From contig NZ_JAPNLJ010000007.1 of the NCBI RefSeq assembly GCF_026627445.1, positions 30,320-94,319 of the forward strand: DNA of 64,000 nucleotides, written 5' to 3'. The stretch comes from Streptomyces sp. H27-H1 (lineage in GTDB: Bacteria; Actinomycetota; Actinomycetes; Streptomycetales; Streptomycetaceae). Under the pieces are notes generated by a model. That model saw only the letters and a program-made list of their open reading frames with translations. It did not search any database and had not been told where the DNA came from. A program made the position numbers and the translations under genes. This document shows positions 18,252-28,746 of the stretch, in pieces (position 1 is the first letter of the stretch; the number at the start of each line of letters is the position of its first letter).

Positions 18252-19189
18252 TCGCTCTCCTTGCGGATCACGTCCAGCGCGTTCTGCAGGTCCGCCGGGT
18301 AGGTGCTCTCGAACTCAACCCACTGCCCGTCCGACGGGTGCTCGAACCCGAGCCGCACCGCGTGCAGCCACTGCCGGGTGAGCCCGAGGCGCTTCGCGAC
18401 GGTCGGGTCGGCGCCGTAGGTCAGGTCGCCGACGCAGGGGTGGCGGTGCGCGGCCATGTGCACGCGGATCTGGTGCGTGCGCCCGGTCTCCAGCTTGATG
18501 TCCAGCAGCGACGCGGCGCGGAACGCCTCGATCAGGTCGTAGTGCGTGACGGAGGGCTTGCCCTCCTGGGTCACGGCCCACTTGTAGTCGGCGCTGGGGT
18601 GCCGGCCGATCGGAGCGTCGATCGTGCCGCTCATCGGGTCCGGGTGGCCCTGCACCAGCGCGTGGTAGCGCTTGTCGACGATCCGCTCGCGGAACTGGTT
18701 CTTCAGCGAGGTGTACGCGCGCTCCGACTTCGCGACGGCCATCAGACCCGAGGTGCCGACGTCGAGCCGGTGCACGATGCCCTGACGCTCGGCGGCACCG
18801 GAGGTGGAGATGCGGTAGCCGGCGGCGGCGAGCCCGCCGATGACGGTGGTGCCGGTCCAGCCGGGGCTGGGGTGCGCGGCGACGCCGACCGGCTTCATGA
18901 TGACGAGGATGTCGTCGTCCTCATGGACGATCTCCATGCCGGGCACGGGCTCGGCGACGACCTCGACCTTGCGCGGCGGGTCCGGCATCTCGACTTCGAG
19001 CCAGGCGCCACCGTGCACACGCTCGGACTTCCCGACGACACTGCCGTCGACCGACACCTTTCCCGCGGCCGCGAGGTCGGCCGCCTTCGTCCGGGAGAAA
19101 CCGAACATACGGGCGATGGCGGCGTCGACGCGCTCGCCTTCTAGGCCATCGGGAACGGGCAGGGTGCGGATCTCGGGAATCGTACTCAC
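18248..19189 (-). CDS. RluA-family (RluD-type) pseudouridine synthase
   Basis: The 313-residue enzyme has an N-terminal S4 RNA-binding domain ([30 protein letters not shown]) and a catalytic domain with [10 protein letters not shown]. The aspartate of HRLD (D143) is the catalytic residue that isomerises uridine in large-subunit rRNA. The C-terminal [13 protein letters not shown] is also diagnostic. GTG at 19189 is preferred by similarity of the N terminus to other actinobacterial members; an ATG at 19222 is possible. It follows lspA on the same strand, a linkage conserved in many bacteria, and overlaps the GNAT gene. Confidence 0.93.
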   Translation of the reverse strand: MSTIPEIRTLPVPDGLEGERVDAAIARMFGFSRTKAADLAAAGKVSVDGSVVGKSERVHGGAWLEVEMPDPPRKVEVVAEPVPGMEIVHEDDDILVIMKPVGVAAHPSPGWTGTTVIGGLAAAGYRISTSGAAERQGIVHRLDVGTSGLMAVAKSERAYTSLKNQFRERIVDKRYHALVQGHPDPMSGTIDAPIGRHPSADYKWAVTQEGKPSVTHYDLIEAFRAASLLDIKLETGRTHQIRVHMAAHRHPCVGDLTYGADPTVAKRLGLTRQWLHAVRLGFEHPSDGQWVEFESTYPADLQNALDVIRKESE

Positions 19190-19253
19190 CTGTCGAGTAT
19201 GCAGGACTCGGCAGAGGACCATTCCCGCGATCAGCCCTCGGACCGCTCGCCGG

Positions 19254-19817
19254 TCAGTCCTTGTGGACGGTGCCGTCCGGGTCCAGACCCCTGAAGGACA
19301 GCAGGACGATCAGGATCCCGCCGCACACGATCGCCGAGTCCGCGAGGTTGAAGACCGCGAAGTGGGCGGGTGCGATGAAGTCGACGACCGCTCCGCGGAA
19401 GACGCCCGGCGAGCGGAAGATGCGGTCGGTCAGATTGCCCAGCGCACCGCCCAGCAGCAGGCCGAGGGCGATCGCCCAGGGCAGGCTGTAGAGCTTGCGC
19501 GCAAGCCGCACGATCACCACGATCACGGTGGCGGCGATGCAGGTGAAGATGATCGTGAAGGCCTCGCCGAAGCCGAAGGCGGCGCCGGGGTTTCGGATCG
19601 CGTCGAACTTCAGCAGGTCGCCGATGACCTGGATCGACGGCTGGTGCTCCAGCTTCGCGACGACCAGCATCTTGCTGCCCAGGTCGACCAGGTAGGCGAG
19701 GAGTGCCACGACGAGCAGCGCGACGATCCGCCGCCGCCCCCTGGGCGCGGCGGATTCGGGCTGGGCGCCGTCTTCCCCGACCTCCGGCGTACCGATGATG
19801 CGCTCCGCCTCTGCCAC
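19254..19817 (-). CDS. lspA: Lipoprotein signal peptidase (signal peptidase II)
   Basis: The 187-residue enzyme cleaves signal peptides of diacylated prolipoproteins in the membrane. Four transmembrane helices are visible. Both catalytic aspartates are present, in GNLTDRI and FNLADSAIV, with the conserved RNPGAAFG between helices one and two. A roughly 30-residue polar N-terminal extension precedes the first helix. GTG at 19817 follows GAGGGA at good spacing; upstream in-frame codons encode nothing conserved. It is first in an operon with the pseudouridine synthase and GNAT genes. Confidence 0.95.
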   Translation of the reverse strand: MAEAERIIGTPEVGEDGAQPESAAPRGRRRIVALLVVALLAYLVDLGSKMLVVAKLEHQPSIQVIGDLLKFDAIRNPGAAFGFGEAFTIIFTCIAATVIVVIVRLARKLYSLPWAIALGLLLGGALGNLTDRIFRSPGVFRGAVVDFIAPAHFAVFNLADSAIVCGGILIVLLSFRGLDPDGTVHKD

Positions 19818-20020
19818 GTGAGTCCCTCGAACTAGCTCGAACCAGGTTGCCGACCGACCCGCCAGGTTCCTGGACCCTGACGGACACGAGAGTACGTCAG
19901 GGCCCCCTTCGGCCGCCGCCCCGGCCGGAACCCCGACGCCGCCGCCCGGGGGCCAGTGCGACACCCTCCGGCGCCCGCTCGGGGGCACTCGGCCCCCGCT
20001 CGGTCCCGCTCAGTCCCCGT

Positions 20021-20740
20021 TCAGTGCCGCCGCTCCTGCTTCTGCTTGCAGTCCACGCACAGCGTGGCCCGCGGGAAGGCCTGCATCCTGGCCTTGCCGA
20101 TGGGCTGGCCGCAGTTCTCGCAGAGGCCGTACGTGCCCGCCTCCAGCCGTTCCAGCGCTCGCTCGGTCTGCTCCAGCATCGAGTTGGCGTTCGCGGCGAG
20201 GGCGAGCTCGGACTCCCGGGTGATGTTCTTGGTCCCGGTATCGGCCTGGTCGTCGCCCGCACCGTCGCCGGAGTCCCTCATCAGCCCGGAAATGGCCGCG
20301 TCGGATGCCTGGAGTTCGGCGCGCAGCCGCAGCACCTCGCTCTCCAGCTCGGCCCGCGCCTCCGCGACCTCCGCCGGGGTCCAGGGCTCCTCGCCGGGCC
20401 GTACGGCGAGCTCGCCGGGGGCCAGGCCCGCCGTGCCCCGCGCCTTGGGCAGTCCGCTGGTCGCGGCCGTGGCCGTCTTCCTGGACGTGCCGGTGCTCTT
20501 CTTGGCAACCACTTTCCGGGCTCCCGTCTCGTGCGCGGCCTGCGCCGCCCCCTCGGCCCCGGCCGTCTTGGCCGTGGCCTTCTTCTCTGCCGTCTTCTTG
20601 ACGGCGGCCGCCGTCCGCTTCGTGGTCGCCGCCTTCTTCACGACGGCAGCCCTTTCCACCGGTCCGGCCTCCGGATCCGGTGCCGCAGCCTTCCCGGCAG
20701 CCTTCTTGGCAGTACTCCCGGCGGTCTTCTTCGCCACCAT
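20021..20740 (-). CDS. DksA/TraR-type zinc-finger protein with histone-H1-like tail
   Basis: The 239-residue protein has two parts. The first roughly 100 residues are a Lys/Ala/Thr-rich tail with repeated KKA, KKTA and AKK units, like histone H1 or HupS tails. The C-terminal half has a coiled-coil segment (VAEARAELESEVLRLRAELQ and following) and a DksA/TraR C4 zinc finger (LCENCG and LCVDC). DksA-type proteins bind RNA polymerase through its secondary channel with ppGpp. The tail suggests nucleic-acid binding as well. It is a single gene between lspA and ileS. The promoter is probably in the AT-rich stretch 20755-20800. Confidence 0.88.
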   Translation of the reverse strand: MVAKKTAGSTAKKAAGKAAAPDPEAGPVERAAVVKKAATTKRTAAAVKKTAEKKATAKTAGAEGAAQAAHETGARKVVAKKSTGTSRKTATAATSGLPKARGTAGLAPGELAVRPGEEPWTPAEVAEARAELESEVLRLRAELQASDAAISGLMRDSGDGAGDDQADTGTKNITRESELALAANANSMLEQTERALERLEAGTYGLCENCGQPIGKARMQAFPRATLCVDCKQKQERRH

Positions 20741-21109
20741 GGCCGCGGCCCCTTCACATACTGTGATAATTGCTCGCGAATCGTGCCGGAACGATAAATC
20801 GACTCCGGCCCCGCGGCAACGGGGCATGCGTCCATCGAGGTCAACCTGCATCCGTTGTGCCCAGCAGGGAGCCCGGTAATCCGCCCCATCCGCCCCACCG
20901 CACCCCGGAGCGGCCCAACGGCCCATTCGGGTCATTCCAGCCCCCTCCGACGCCCCGCCGGCTCCCCCGCGCCACGCCCCGTAAACCGGTCCGCCGACCC
21001 GCCCCCCGGCCCGTACACTGGGCCCAGCGAGAGGCATGGACGGGGACGAGTAGCGTCGGACGCAGCCAGGAGCGACCCGGGGACGGTGAGAGCCCGGGGG
21101 CGAGCGCGA

Positions 21110-21310
21110 TGCGAAGGATCACCCCTGAGCCGCCGGAAGAAAGCCCGCCGGGATTCCCGTAGGGCGAGTAGAACCGGCTTCGCACCCCAATGAGGGGGCC
21201 GTCGGACCACAGGTCCGCAGGCCAAGGAGGGTGGTACCGCGGGAGCAGGCGTCCTGGATTCTCAGGAGTGGCTCTCGTCCCTCCGGACGGAAGTGACACC
21301 CCGCCGGAGG
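21110..21310 (+). promoter_or_regulatory. T-box leader (ileS), apparently translational, short stem I
   Basis: A T-box element precedes ileS. Stem I is short: TGCGAAG (21110-21116) pairs with CTTCGCA (21178-21184). The specifier codon ATC (Ile) is at 21118-21120 and the opposite strand has the S-turn-like AGTAGAA. Stem III is GGACC/GGTCC (21204-21216). The T-box core AAGGAGGGTGGTACCGCGGG is at 21224-21243, with TGGT to pair with the tRNA 3' end. CCCTCC (21279-21284) can pair with GGAGGG of the T-box (21226-21231) or with the ileS Shine-Dalgarno GGAGG (21306-21310). That is the logic of a translational switch opened by uncharged tRNA-Ile. The rest of the 584-bp gap (20741-21109) holds the divergent promoters; no gene is seen. 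Confidence 0.92.
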
Positions 21311-21324
21311 AAGAGTTCAGCCTC

Positions 21325-24300
21325 ATGACCACACCGCCGCAGTACCGCCCGGTACCCGCCCAGGTCGACCTGCCTGCCCTCGAGCACGCCGTCCTCGACT
21401 TCTGGCGCGAGAGCAAGACCTTCGCCAAGACGCTGGAGCAGTCCGAGGGACGCCCCGAGTGGGTCTTCTACGAGGGCCCGCCCACCGCGAACGGCATGCC
21501 CGGCGCGCACCACATCGAGGCCCGCGTCTTCAAGGACGTCTTCCCCCGCTTCCGCACCATGCGCGGCTACCACGTGGCCCGCAAGGCCGGCTGGGACTGC
21601 CACGGCCTGCCCGTCGAGCTGGCCGTCGAGAAGGAACTGGGCTTCAACGGCAAGAAGGACATCGAGGCGTACGGCATCGCCGAGTTCAACGCCAAGTGCC
21701 GCGAGTCCGTGACCCGCCACACCGACGCGTTCACCGACCTCACAACCCGGATGGGCTACTGGGTCGACCTGGACGACGCCTACCGCACCATGGACCCCGA
21801 GTACGTCGAGTCCGTGTGGTGGTCGCTGAAGGAGATCTTCAACAAGGGCCTGCTCACCCAGGACCACCGCGTAGCCCCCTGGTGCCCCCGCTGCGGCACC
21901 GGCCTCTCGGACCACGAGCTGGCGCAGGGCTACGAGACGGTCGTCGACCCCTCGGTCTACGTCCGCTTCCCGCTGACCTCCGGCCCGCTGGCCGGTCAGG
22001 CCGCGCTCCTCGTATGGACGACGACCCCCTGGACCCTGGTGTCCAATACGGCCGTCGCGGCGCACCCCGAGGTCACGTACGTCGTGGCCACGGACGGCGA
22101 CGAGAAGCTGGTCGTCGCCGAGCCGCTGCTGGAGAAGTCCCTCGGCGAGGGCTGGGTGACCACCGGCGAGTCCTTCACGGGCAAGGAGATGGAGCGCTGG
22201 ACGTACGAGCGCCCCTTCTCCCTCGTCGAGTTCCCGGCCGAGGCCCACTACGTCGTGAACGCCGAGTACGTCACGACCGAGGACGGTACGGGTCTGGTCC
22301 ACCAGTCCCCCGCCTTCGGCGCCGACGACCTCGCGGTCTGCCGCGCGTACGGCCTGCCCGTCGTGAACCCGGTCCGCCCCGACGGCACCTTCGAGGAGGA
22401 GGTCCCGCTGGTCGGCGGGGTCTTCTTCAAGAAGGCCGACGAGAAGCTGACCGCCGACCTCGCCGCGCGCGGCCTGCTCTTCAAGCACATCGCCTACGAG
22501 CACAGCTACCCGCACTGCTGGCGCTGCCACACCGCGCTGCTCTACTACGCGCAGCCGTCCTGGTACGTCCGCACCACCGCCGTCAAGGACGCGATGCTGC
22601 GGGAGAACGAGAAGACCAACTGGTTCCCGGACTCCGTCAAGCAGGGCCGCTTCGGCGACTGGCTGAACAACAACATCGACTGGGCGCTCTCCCGCAACCG
22701 CTACTGGGGCACCCCGCTGCCGATCTGGCGCTGCGAGGAGAACCACCTCACCTGCGTCGGCTCGCTCGCGGAGCTGTCGGACCTGACGGGCACGGACCAG
22801 TCGGAACTGGACCCGCACCGCCCGTACATCGACGAGGTCACCTTCCCCTGCACGCACGAGGACTGCTCCCTGCCCTCGGTCCGCGTGCCGGAGGTCATCG
22901 ACGCCTGGTACGACTCGGGTTCGATGCCGTTCGCGCAGTGGGGCTACCCGCACAAGAACAAGGACATCTTCGAGAAGCGCTACCCGGCGCAGTTCATCTC
23001 GGAGGCCATCGACCAGACGCGCGGTTGGTTCTACACGCTGATGGCGGTCGGCACCCTCGTCTTCGACAAGTCCTCCTACGAGAACGTGGTCTGCCTGGGC
23101 CACATCCTCGCCGAGGACGGCCGCAAGATGTCCAAGCACCTCGGCAACACCCTCGAGCCGATCGCGCTGATGGACCAGCACGGCGCGGACGCCGTCCGCT
23201 GGTTCATGGCGGCCGGCGGCTCCCCGTGGTCGGCGCGCCGCGTCGGCCACGGCACGATCCAGGAGGTCGTCCGCAAGACGCTCCTCACCTACTGGAACAC
23301 GGTCGCCTTCCAGGCCCTGTACGCCCGTACGTCGAACTGGGCCCCGTCGGCCTCCGACCCGGCGCCCGCGGACCGCACGGTCCTGGACCGCTGGCTGCTC
23401 TCGGAGCTCCACACCCTCACGTCCGAGGTCACCGAGGCGATGGAGTCGTACGACACCCAGCGCGCCGGCAAGCTCCTCTCCTCCTTCGTGGACGACCTCT
23501 CCAACTGGTACGTCCGCCGCTCCCGCCGCCGCTTCTGGCAGGGCGACGCGGCCGCGCTGCGCACCCTGCACGAGGTCGTGGAGACGGTCACCCGCCTGAT
23601 GGCCCCCCTCACCCCCTTCATCACGGAGCGGGTCTGGCAGGACATGATCGTCCCGGTCTCCCCGGAGGCCCCGGAGTCGGTGCACCTGTCCACGTGGCCG
23701 GTCGCCGACACCTCCGCGATCGACCCGGCCCTGTCCCAGCAGATGCTGCTGGTACGCCGCCTCGTGGAGCTGGGCCGCGCGACGCGGGCCGAATCGGGCG
23801 TCAAGACCCGCCAGCCTCTGTCCCGCGCGCTGGTCGCGGTATCGGGCTTCGAGACCCTCTCCCCCGAGCTGCACTCCCAGATCACGGAGGAGCTGAACGT
23901 CTCCTCCCTGGCCTCCCTCTCGGAGGTCGGCGGGTCCCTGGTGGACACCACGGCCAAGGCGAACTTCCGTGCGCTCGGCAAGCGGTTCGGCAAGGGCGTG
24001 CAGGACGTGGCGAAGGCGGTGGCCGCGGCCGACGCGGCGGCGCTGTCGCTGGCCCTGCGGTCCGGCTCCGCCGAGGTCGAGGTCGACGGTTCGCCCGTCA
24101 CCCTCACCCCGGAGGAGGTCATCATCACGGAGACCCCGCGCGAGGGGTGGTCCGTGGCGTCCGACTCCGGCGCGACGGTCGCCCTGGACCTGGAGATCAC
24201 CCCGGAGCTGCGGCTCGCGGGCCTCGCCCGTGACGCGATCCGCCTGATCCAGGAGGCCCGCAAGAACTCCGGCCTCGACGTGGCGGACCGGATCGCCCTG

Positions 24301-24471
24301 CGCTGGTCCTCCGCGGACCCGGAGGTCGTGACGGCCCTGACGGACCACGCGACCCTGATCTCGGACGAGGTCCTGGCGACGGACTACGCGTCCGGCGAAG
24401 CGGACACCACCTACGGCGACCCGTTCGAGGACGAGCCCCTCGGCCTGACGTTCCGCCTCCGCAAGGCGTAA
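21325..24471 (+). CDS. ileS: Isoleucyl-tRNA synthetase
   Basis: The 1048-residue class I synthetase charges tRNA-Ile. The HIGH-type signature is the actinobacterial variant GMPGAHHIE near residue 60, and the second signature is KMSKH (DGRKMSKHLGN near 600). The CP1 editing domain contains VWTTTPWTL and GTGLVHQSPAFGADD. DQTRGWFYTLM and the C-terminal anticodon-binding region follow. Length and the absence of a C-terminal zinc knuckle fit the eukaryote-like class of bacterial IleRS. This class is often mupirocin-tolerant, but that is family knowledge, not tested here. ATG at 21325 follows the T-box-controlled GGAGG. Confidence 0.97.
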   Translation: MTTPPQYRPVPAQVDLPALEHAVLDFWRESKTFAKTLEQSEGRPEWVFYEGPPTANGMPGAHHIEARVFKDVFPRFRTMRGYHVARKAGWDCHGLPVELAVEKELGFNGKKDIEAYGIAEFNAKCRESVTRHTDAFTDLTTRMGYWVDLDDAYRTMDPEYVESVWWSLKEIFNKGLLTQDHRVAPWCPRCGTGLSDHELAQGYETVVDPSVYVRFPLTSGPLAGQAALLVWTTTPWTLVSNTAVAAHPEVTYVVATDGDEKLVVAEPLLEKSLGEGWVTTGESFTGKEMERWTYERPFSLVEFPAEAHYVVNAEYVTTEDGTGLVHQSPAFGADDLAVCRAYGLPVVNPVRPDGTFEEEVPLVGGVFFKKADEKLTADLAARGLLFKHIAYEHSYPHCWRCHTALLYYAQPSWYVRTTAVKDAMLRENEKTNWFPDSVKQGRFGDWLNNNIDWALSRNRYWGTPLPIWRCEENHLTCVGSLAELSDLTGTDQSELDPHRPYIDEVTFPCTHEDCSLPSVRVPEVIDAWYDSGSMPFAQWGYPHKNKDIFEKRYPAQFISEAIDQTRGWFYTLMAVGTLVFDKSSYENVVCLGHILAEDGRKMSKHLGNTLEPIALMDQHGADAVRWFMAAGGSPWSARRVGHGTIQEVVRKTLLTYWNTVAFQALYARTSNWAPSASDPAPADRTVLDRWLLSELHTLTSEVTEAMESYDTQRAGKLLSSFVDDLSNWYVRRSRRRFWQGDAAALRTLHEVVETVTRLMAPLTPFITERVWQDMIVPVSPEAPESVHLSTWPVADTSAIDPALSQQMLLVRRLVELGRATRAESGVKTRQPLSRALVAVSGFETLSPELHSQITEELNVSSLASLSEVGGSLVDTTAKANFRALGKRFGKGVQDVAKAVAAADAAALSLALRSGSAEVEVDGSPVTLTPEEVIITETPREGWSVASDSGATVALDLEITPELRLAGLARDAIRLIQEARKNSGLDVADRIALRWSSADPEVVTALTDHATLISDEVLATDYASGEADTTYGDPFEDEPLGLTFRLRKA

Positions 24472-24483
24472 CCCCTCGGCCCG

Positions 24484-24526
24484 AGCGGCCCGTACCTCCC
24501 CCACCCGGGAGGTGCGGGCCGCTTTT
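24484..24526 (+). terminator. Intrinsic terminator of ileS
   Basis: AGCGGCCCGTACCTCC and its near-complement ending GGGCCGCT form a long stem directly followed by TTTT. It starts 12 bp after the ileS stop. Confidence 0.85.
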
Positions 24527-24570
24527 CCTTCCCCCCACCCCACCCCTTCCCGAAACCGGCCCCACCCGGA

Positions 24571-24694
24571 CCCGCGCCTCAAACGCCGGCGGGGCTTTGG
24601 CTAGCCGCGCCTACATGACCGAGCCCCACCGGCATGATCCAGCCCCGCCGGCGCTTGAGGCGACCCTTCAGCCCCGCCGGCGTCTGAGGCGCGG
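24571..24694. repeat. Three copies of a Streptomyces GC-rich intergenic repeat
   Basis: The unit AGCCCCGCCGGCGYYTGAGG appears at 24641-24662 and 24670-24694, and inverted at 24571-24596, so the first copy can form a long hairpin with either of the others. The same word is common in intergenic DNA of streptomycetes. This fills most of the 349-bp gap between ileS and divIVA. No gene is seen; the remainder (24695-24820) is GC-rich and contains a CCGGGCCCGGT-type palindrome that could terminate divIVA. Confidence 0.8.
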
Positions 24695-24820
24695 GGGCCC
24701 GGGGGCCGGCCCCGGCAACGGCGCCGCGCGGGGCAATGGAGCCGGAAACGGAAACGGGCCGGGCCCGGTGCCCCCGAAGGGGAACCGGGCCCGGCCCGAC
24801 CGTCTGCCGACGGATACCGC

Positions 24821-26080
<1,260 letters not shown>

Positions 26081-26162
26081 GTCTTCTTCACCTCTACGTA
26101 GTCGTCGGCAGTGGGCAGGACCGTATCGGGACTGTCCCCGCGCCTGCGGGGAAGCTCATCGT

Positions 26163-26459
26163 TCACACGCTTCTCGCAGCGGTGCTCACGAAACTGATGA
26201 GGATGTAAACGATGATCATCAGAACAAAGAAGGACAGGTCGAGTGCCACGCCCCCGAGACGCAACGGCGGGATGAGCCGCCGAAGAAGCTTGAGCGGTGG
26301 ATCGGTGACAGTGTAGGTGGCCTCCAGAACGACCACCATCGCCTTGCCGGGTGTCCATGAACGTGCGAACTGGAACACGTAGTCCATGACCAGTCGGAAG
26401 ATCAGCACGATGAGGAAGCACATCAGCGCGATGTAAACCACTTGTAGTGCGACGCCCAT
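26163..26459 (-). CDS. YggT-family membrane protein
   Basis: The 98-residue protein has two hydrophobic segments (about 5-27 and 72-93) around the conserved amphipathic stretch DPPLKLLRRLIPPLRLGGVALDLS, the YggT signature. The family has been linked to envelope integrity and division through its constant place between sepF and divIVA. The biochemical role is unknown. It lies 60 bp after sepF and probably shares its transcript. Confidence 0.93.
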   Translation of the reverse strand: MGVALQVVYIALMCFLIVLIFRLVMDYVFQFARSWTPGKAMVVVLEATYTVTDPPLKLLRRLIPPLRLGGVALDLSFFVLMIIVYILISFVSTAARSV

Positions 26460-26519
26460 CCCGCGCTTCCCTCTCCCCTGCTTCCGCCCTGTACCCGGTC
26501 CCGTATCTGACGGATCGGT

Positions 26520-27125
26520 CTAGCTTTGGTTGAAGAACCCGCCCTCCGCGATGCGGGCCTTGTCCTCCGCCGTGACATCGACGTTAGCAGGAGACAGCAG
26601 GAACACCTTCTGTGTCACGCGTTCAATGCTCCCGTGCAGACCGAACACGAGGCCGGCGGCGAAGTCGACAAGACGCTTCGCGTCCGTGTCGTCCATCTCC
26701 GTGAGATTCATGATCACCGGAGTGCCCTCACGGAAGTGTTCCCCGATGGTACGGGCCTCGTTGTAGGTCCGGGGGTGCAGCGTCGTGATGCGGTACGGCT
26801 CCCGCTCGGAGACGACCTTGGGCATGATCACGGGGGCGTTCTTCTCCAGATTCGAGCGTTCGGGTGTGATGGACGCCACGGGGGCGATTCGCGCGGGACG
26901 TCCGTTTTCAACCGGCATTGGGATGGGTTCCCTTGGCGCCGGAGGCTGGGTAATTCGTACCGGTTCGTCCGATACGGGTGCTTGGTGCGAAACAGGTTGC
27001 TGTCGCCGACGTTCCGGCTCCGGCTCGGGTTCGAACTCGTCGTCGGGGTCGTACCCCGGGTTGTCGTACCGGTCGTCCTCCACGAGGCCGAGGTAGACCG
27101 CCATCTTGCGCATCGCGCCGGCCAT
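26520..27125 (-). CDS. sepF: Cell division protein SepF
   Basis: The 201-residue protein is a membrane anchor and bundler of FtsZ. The N-terminal amphipathic helix ([17 protein letters not shown]) binds membrane. An acidic, Pro/Glu-rich linker (about 20-95) follows. The C-terminal globular SepF domain carries [52 protein letters not shown]. Gram-positive bacteria without FtsA depend on it. A 151-bp gap to yggS upstream allows a separate promoter. Confidence 0.96.
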   Translation of the reverse strand: MAGAMRKMAVYLGLVEDDRYDNPGYDPDDEFEPEPEPERRRQQPVSHQAPVSDEPVRITQPPAPREPIPMPVENGRPARIAPVASITPERSNLEKNAPVIMPKVVSEREPYRITTLHPRTYNEARTIGEHFREGTPVIMNLTEMDDTDAKRLVDFAAGLVFGLHGSIERVTQKVFLLSPANVDVTAEDKARIAEGGFFNQS

Positions 27126-27276
27126 TCTCTGAGTCCTCCGCTCTGTGGTGGATCGCCCTGTCGCAGGTGTATCGCCGTGTCACGAATGTCACCAACTGCC
27201 CGCGATCCACGTGGCCTGTCCGCTCATCAGCGGAAATGACCATATTTTCTGCTGTGGTCCGACTTTCTTCGCGACG

Positions 27277-27996
27277 TTACCCGAGCCGGGGTCTCGCGCC
27301 GAGTACCGCAGTGCCGACGCGTACATGTGTCGCACCGGCCGCAACGGCCTGTTCCAGGTCTGCGCTCATCCCGGCCGACACCATCGTGGCAGCCGGATGG
27401 TGCGCGCGCAGGCGGGATGACAATTCCACCAGCCGCTCGAAGGCCGCTTGTTCGCGTCCCGCGAACCTCCCGGCCAGCGGAGCGACCGTCATGACCCCCT
27501 CGATGCGCAGTCCGGGAGCCGCCGCCACGAGGTCCGCCAACTCGGCGAGCTGCTCCGGCGCCACACCGCCACGGGCCCCCCGCTCACCCGACTCGGCGTC
27601 GAGGGCGATCTGCACCAGGCAGCCCAGTTCCCGTCCGGCCCCCGCCGCGGCGGCCGAGAGAGCCGTGACGAGCTTGGGGCGGTCGACGGACTGCACGAGG
27701 TGCGCGTATCCCGCCACCGAACGGACCTTGTTCGTCTGCAACTGACCGACGAAGTGCCAGCTGAGCGGCAGATCCGCGCAGGCGGCGGCCTTGGGGGCGG
27801 CATCCTGGTCCCGGTTTTCCGCCACATGACGGACACCCAGGTCCGCCAGCAGTCGTACGTCGCTCGCCGGGTAGGTCTTGGTGACCACGATGAGGGTCAC
27901 CTCTTCCCTCGCGCGCCCGGCGGCCGCGCAGGCGGTACCGATCCGCTCCTGAACCCGGGCGAGGTTCTCGGCGAGCTCGGACTTACGATCCGTCAT
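27277..27996 (-). CDS. PLP homeostasis protein, YggS/PROSC family
   Basis: The 239-residue protein has the alanine-racemase-like TIM barrel that binds pyridoxal phosphate. The PLP lysine is in LIVVTKTYPASDV, and HFVGQLQTNKV and SAGMSADLEQAVAAGATHVRVGTAVLG are family signatures. It is thought to buffer free PLP and affects amino-acid balance. It starts 3 bp after the pgeF stop, so both are in the ftsZ operon. Its place in the division cluster is conserved among actinobacteria. Confidence 0.94.
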   Translation of the reverse strand: MTDRKSELAENLARVQERIGTACAAAGRAREEVTLIVVTKTYPASDVRLLADLGVRHVAENRDQDAAPKAAACADLPLSWHFVGQLQTNKVRSVAGYAHLVQSVDRPKLVTALSAAAAGAGRELGCLVQIALDAESGERGARGGVAPEQLAELADLVAAAPGLRIEGVMTVAPLAGRFAGREQAAFERLVELSSRLRAHHPAATMVSAGMSADLEQAVAAGATHVRVGTAVLGARPRLG

Positions 27997-27999
27997 TCT

Positions 28000-28746
28000 T
28001 CAGTCCAACCAGACATATCCGGCAAGCCGCCCGGTCGTCCGGTCGCGGCGGTACGAGAAGTGATCCCGCGACTCCAGTGTGCAGAACGGGGACCGGCCGG
28101 TGTCGGCCACCCCCGCCTCCACCAGCTGCGCGTGCACCCCGGCGACCACGTCGACCGCCGGGGTACCCCAGCTCGTCTCGGCGTACGCGGCCGGCACCAC
28201 CTCGGCGACCGCCGCCCGCATCTCGGCGGGAACCTCGTAGCAGCGCCCGCACACCGCCGGTCCGGTACGGGCCACGATGCGCGCGGGGTCGGCGCCGAGC
28301 GAGACCATCGCCTCGACGGCGGCGCCCACGACTCCGGCGACCAGCCCGGGCCGCCCGGCGTGGGCGGCTCCCGCGATGCCGGCGACGGGGTCGGCCAGCA
28401 GGACGGGCGTGCAGTCGGCGGTGAGGACCGCGAGGGCGAGCCCCCGGCGGGCGGTCACCACCGCGTCCACCGCGGGGCTGTGCTTGATCCCCCCGGCCTG
28501 GCCCGGGCCCCACGGGCCGTCGACCACCGCCACGTCCCGGCCGTGCACCTGGTTCATCCAGACGACCCGGTCCGGCGCGATGCCCAGCGCCTTCGCCGCG
28601 GCGGCCCGGTTCGCACGAACGGCGGCCGGGTCGTCTCCGACCGCGCCGCCGAGATTGAGCTCCTCGTACGGAACGGCGCTCACCCCGCCCCACCGGTCGG
28701 TGAAGGCGAAGTGGGCGCCGCTCTCGCTGTAATGCTCCAACGTCAC
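28000..28746 (-). CDS. pgeF: Purine nucleoside phosphorylase/laccase-domain protein (YfiH/YlmD type)
   Basis: The 248-residue protein carries the Cu-oxidase_4 (YfiH) fold with the metal-site motifs [30 protein letters not shown] and the CxxC in [11 protein letters not shown]. Members act as purine nucleoside phosphorylases, and E. coli YfiH corrects misincorporated amino acids in peptidoglycan precursors, which fits its position beside ftsZ and mur genes. GTG at 28746 overlaps the ftsZ stop as GTGA, so it is coupled to ftsZ. Which activity matters here is unknown. Confidence 0.92.
   Translation of the reverse strand: MTLEHYSESGAHFAFTDRWGGVSAVPYEELNLGGAVGDDPAAVRANRAAAAKALGIAPDRVVWMNQVHGRDVAVVDGPWGPGQAGGIKHSPAVDAVVTARRGLALAVLTADCTPVLLADPVAGIAGAAHAGRPGLVAGVVGAAVEAMVSLGADPARIVARTGPAVCGRCYEVPAEMRAAVAEVVPAAYAETSWGTPAVDVVAGVHAQLVEAGVADTGRSPFCTLESRDHFSYRRDRTTGRLAGYVWLD

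Noticed and set aside
21262..24582. A 1106-codon antisense frame opposite ileS
   Set aside because: Low-complexity composition with no recognisable domain. It is the mirror of the ileS third-position bias.
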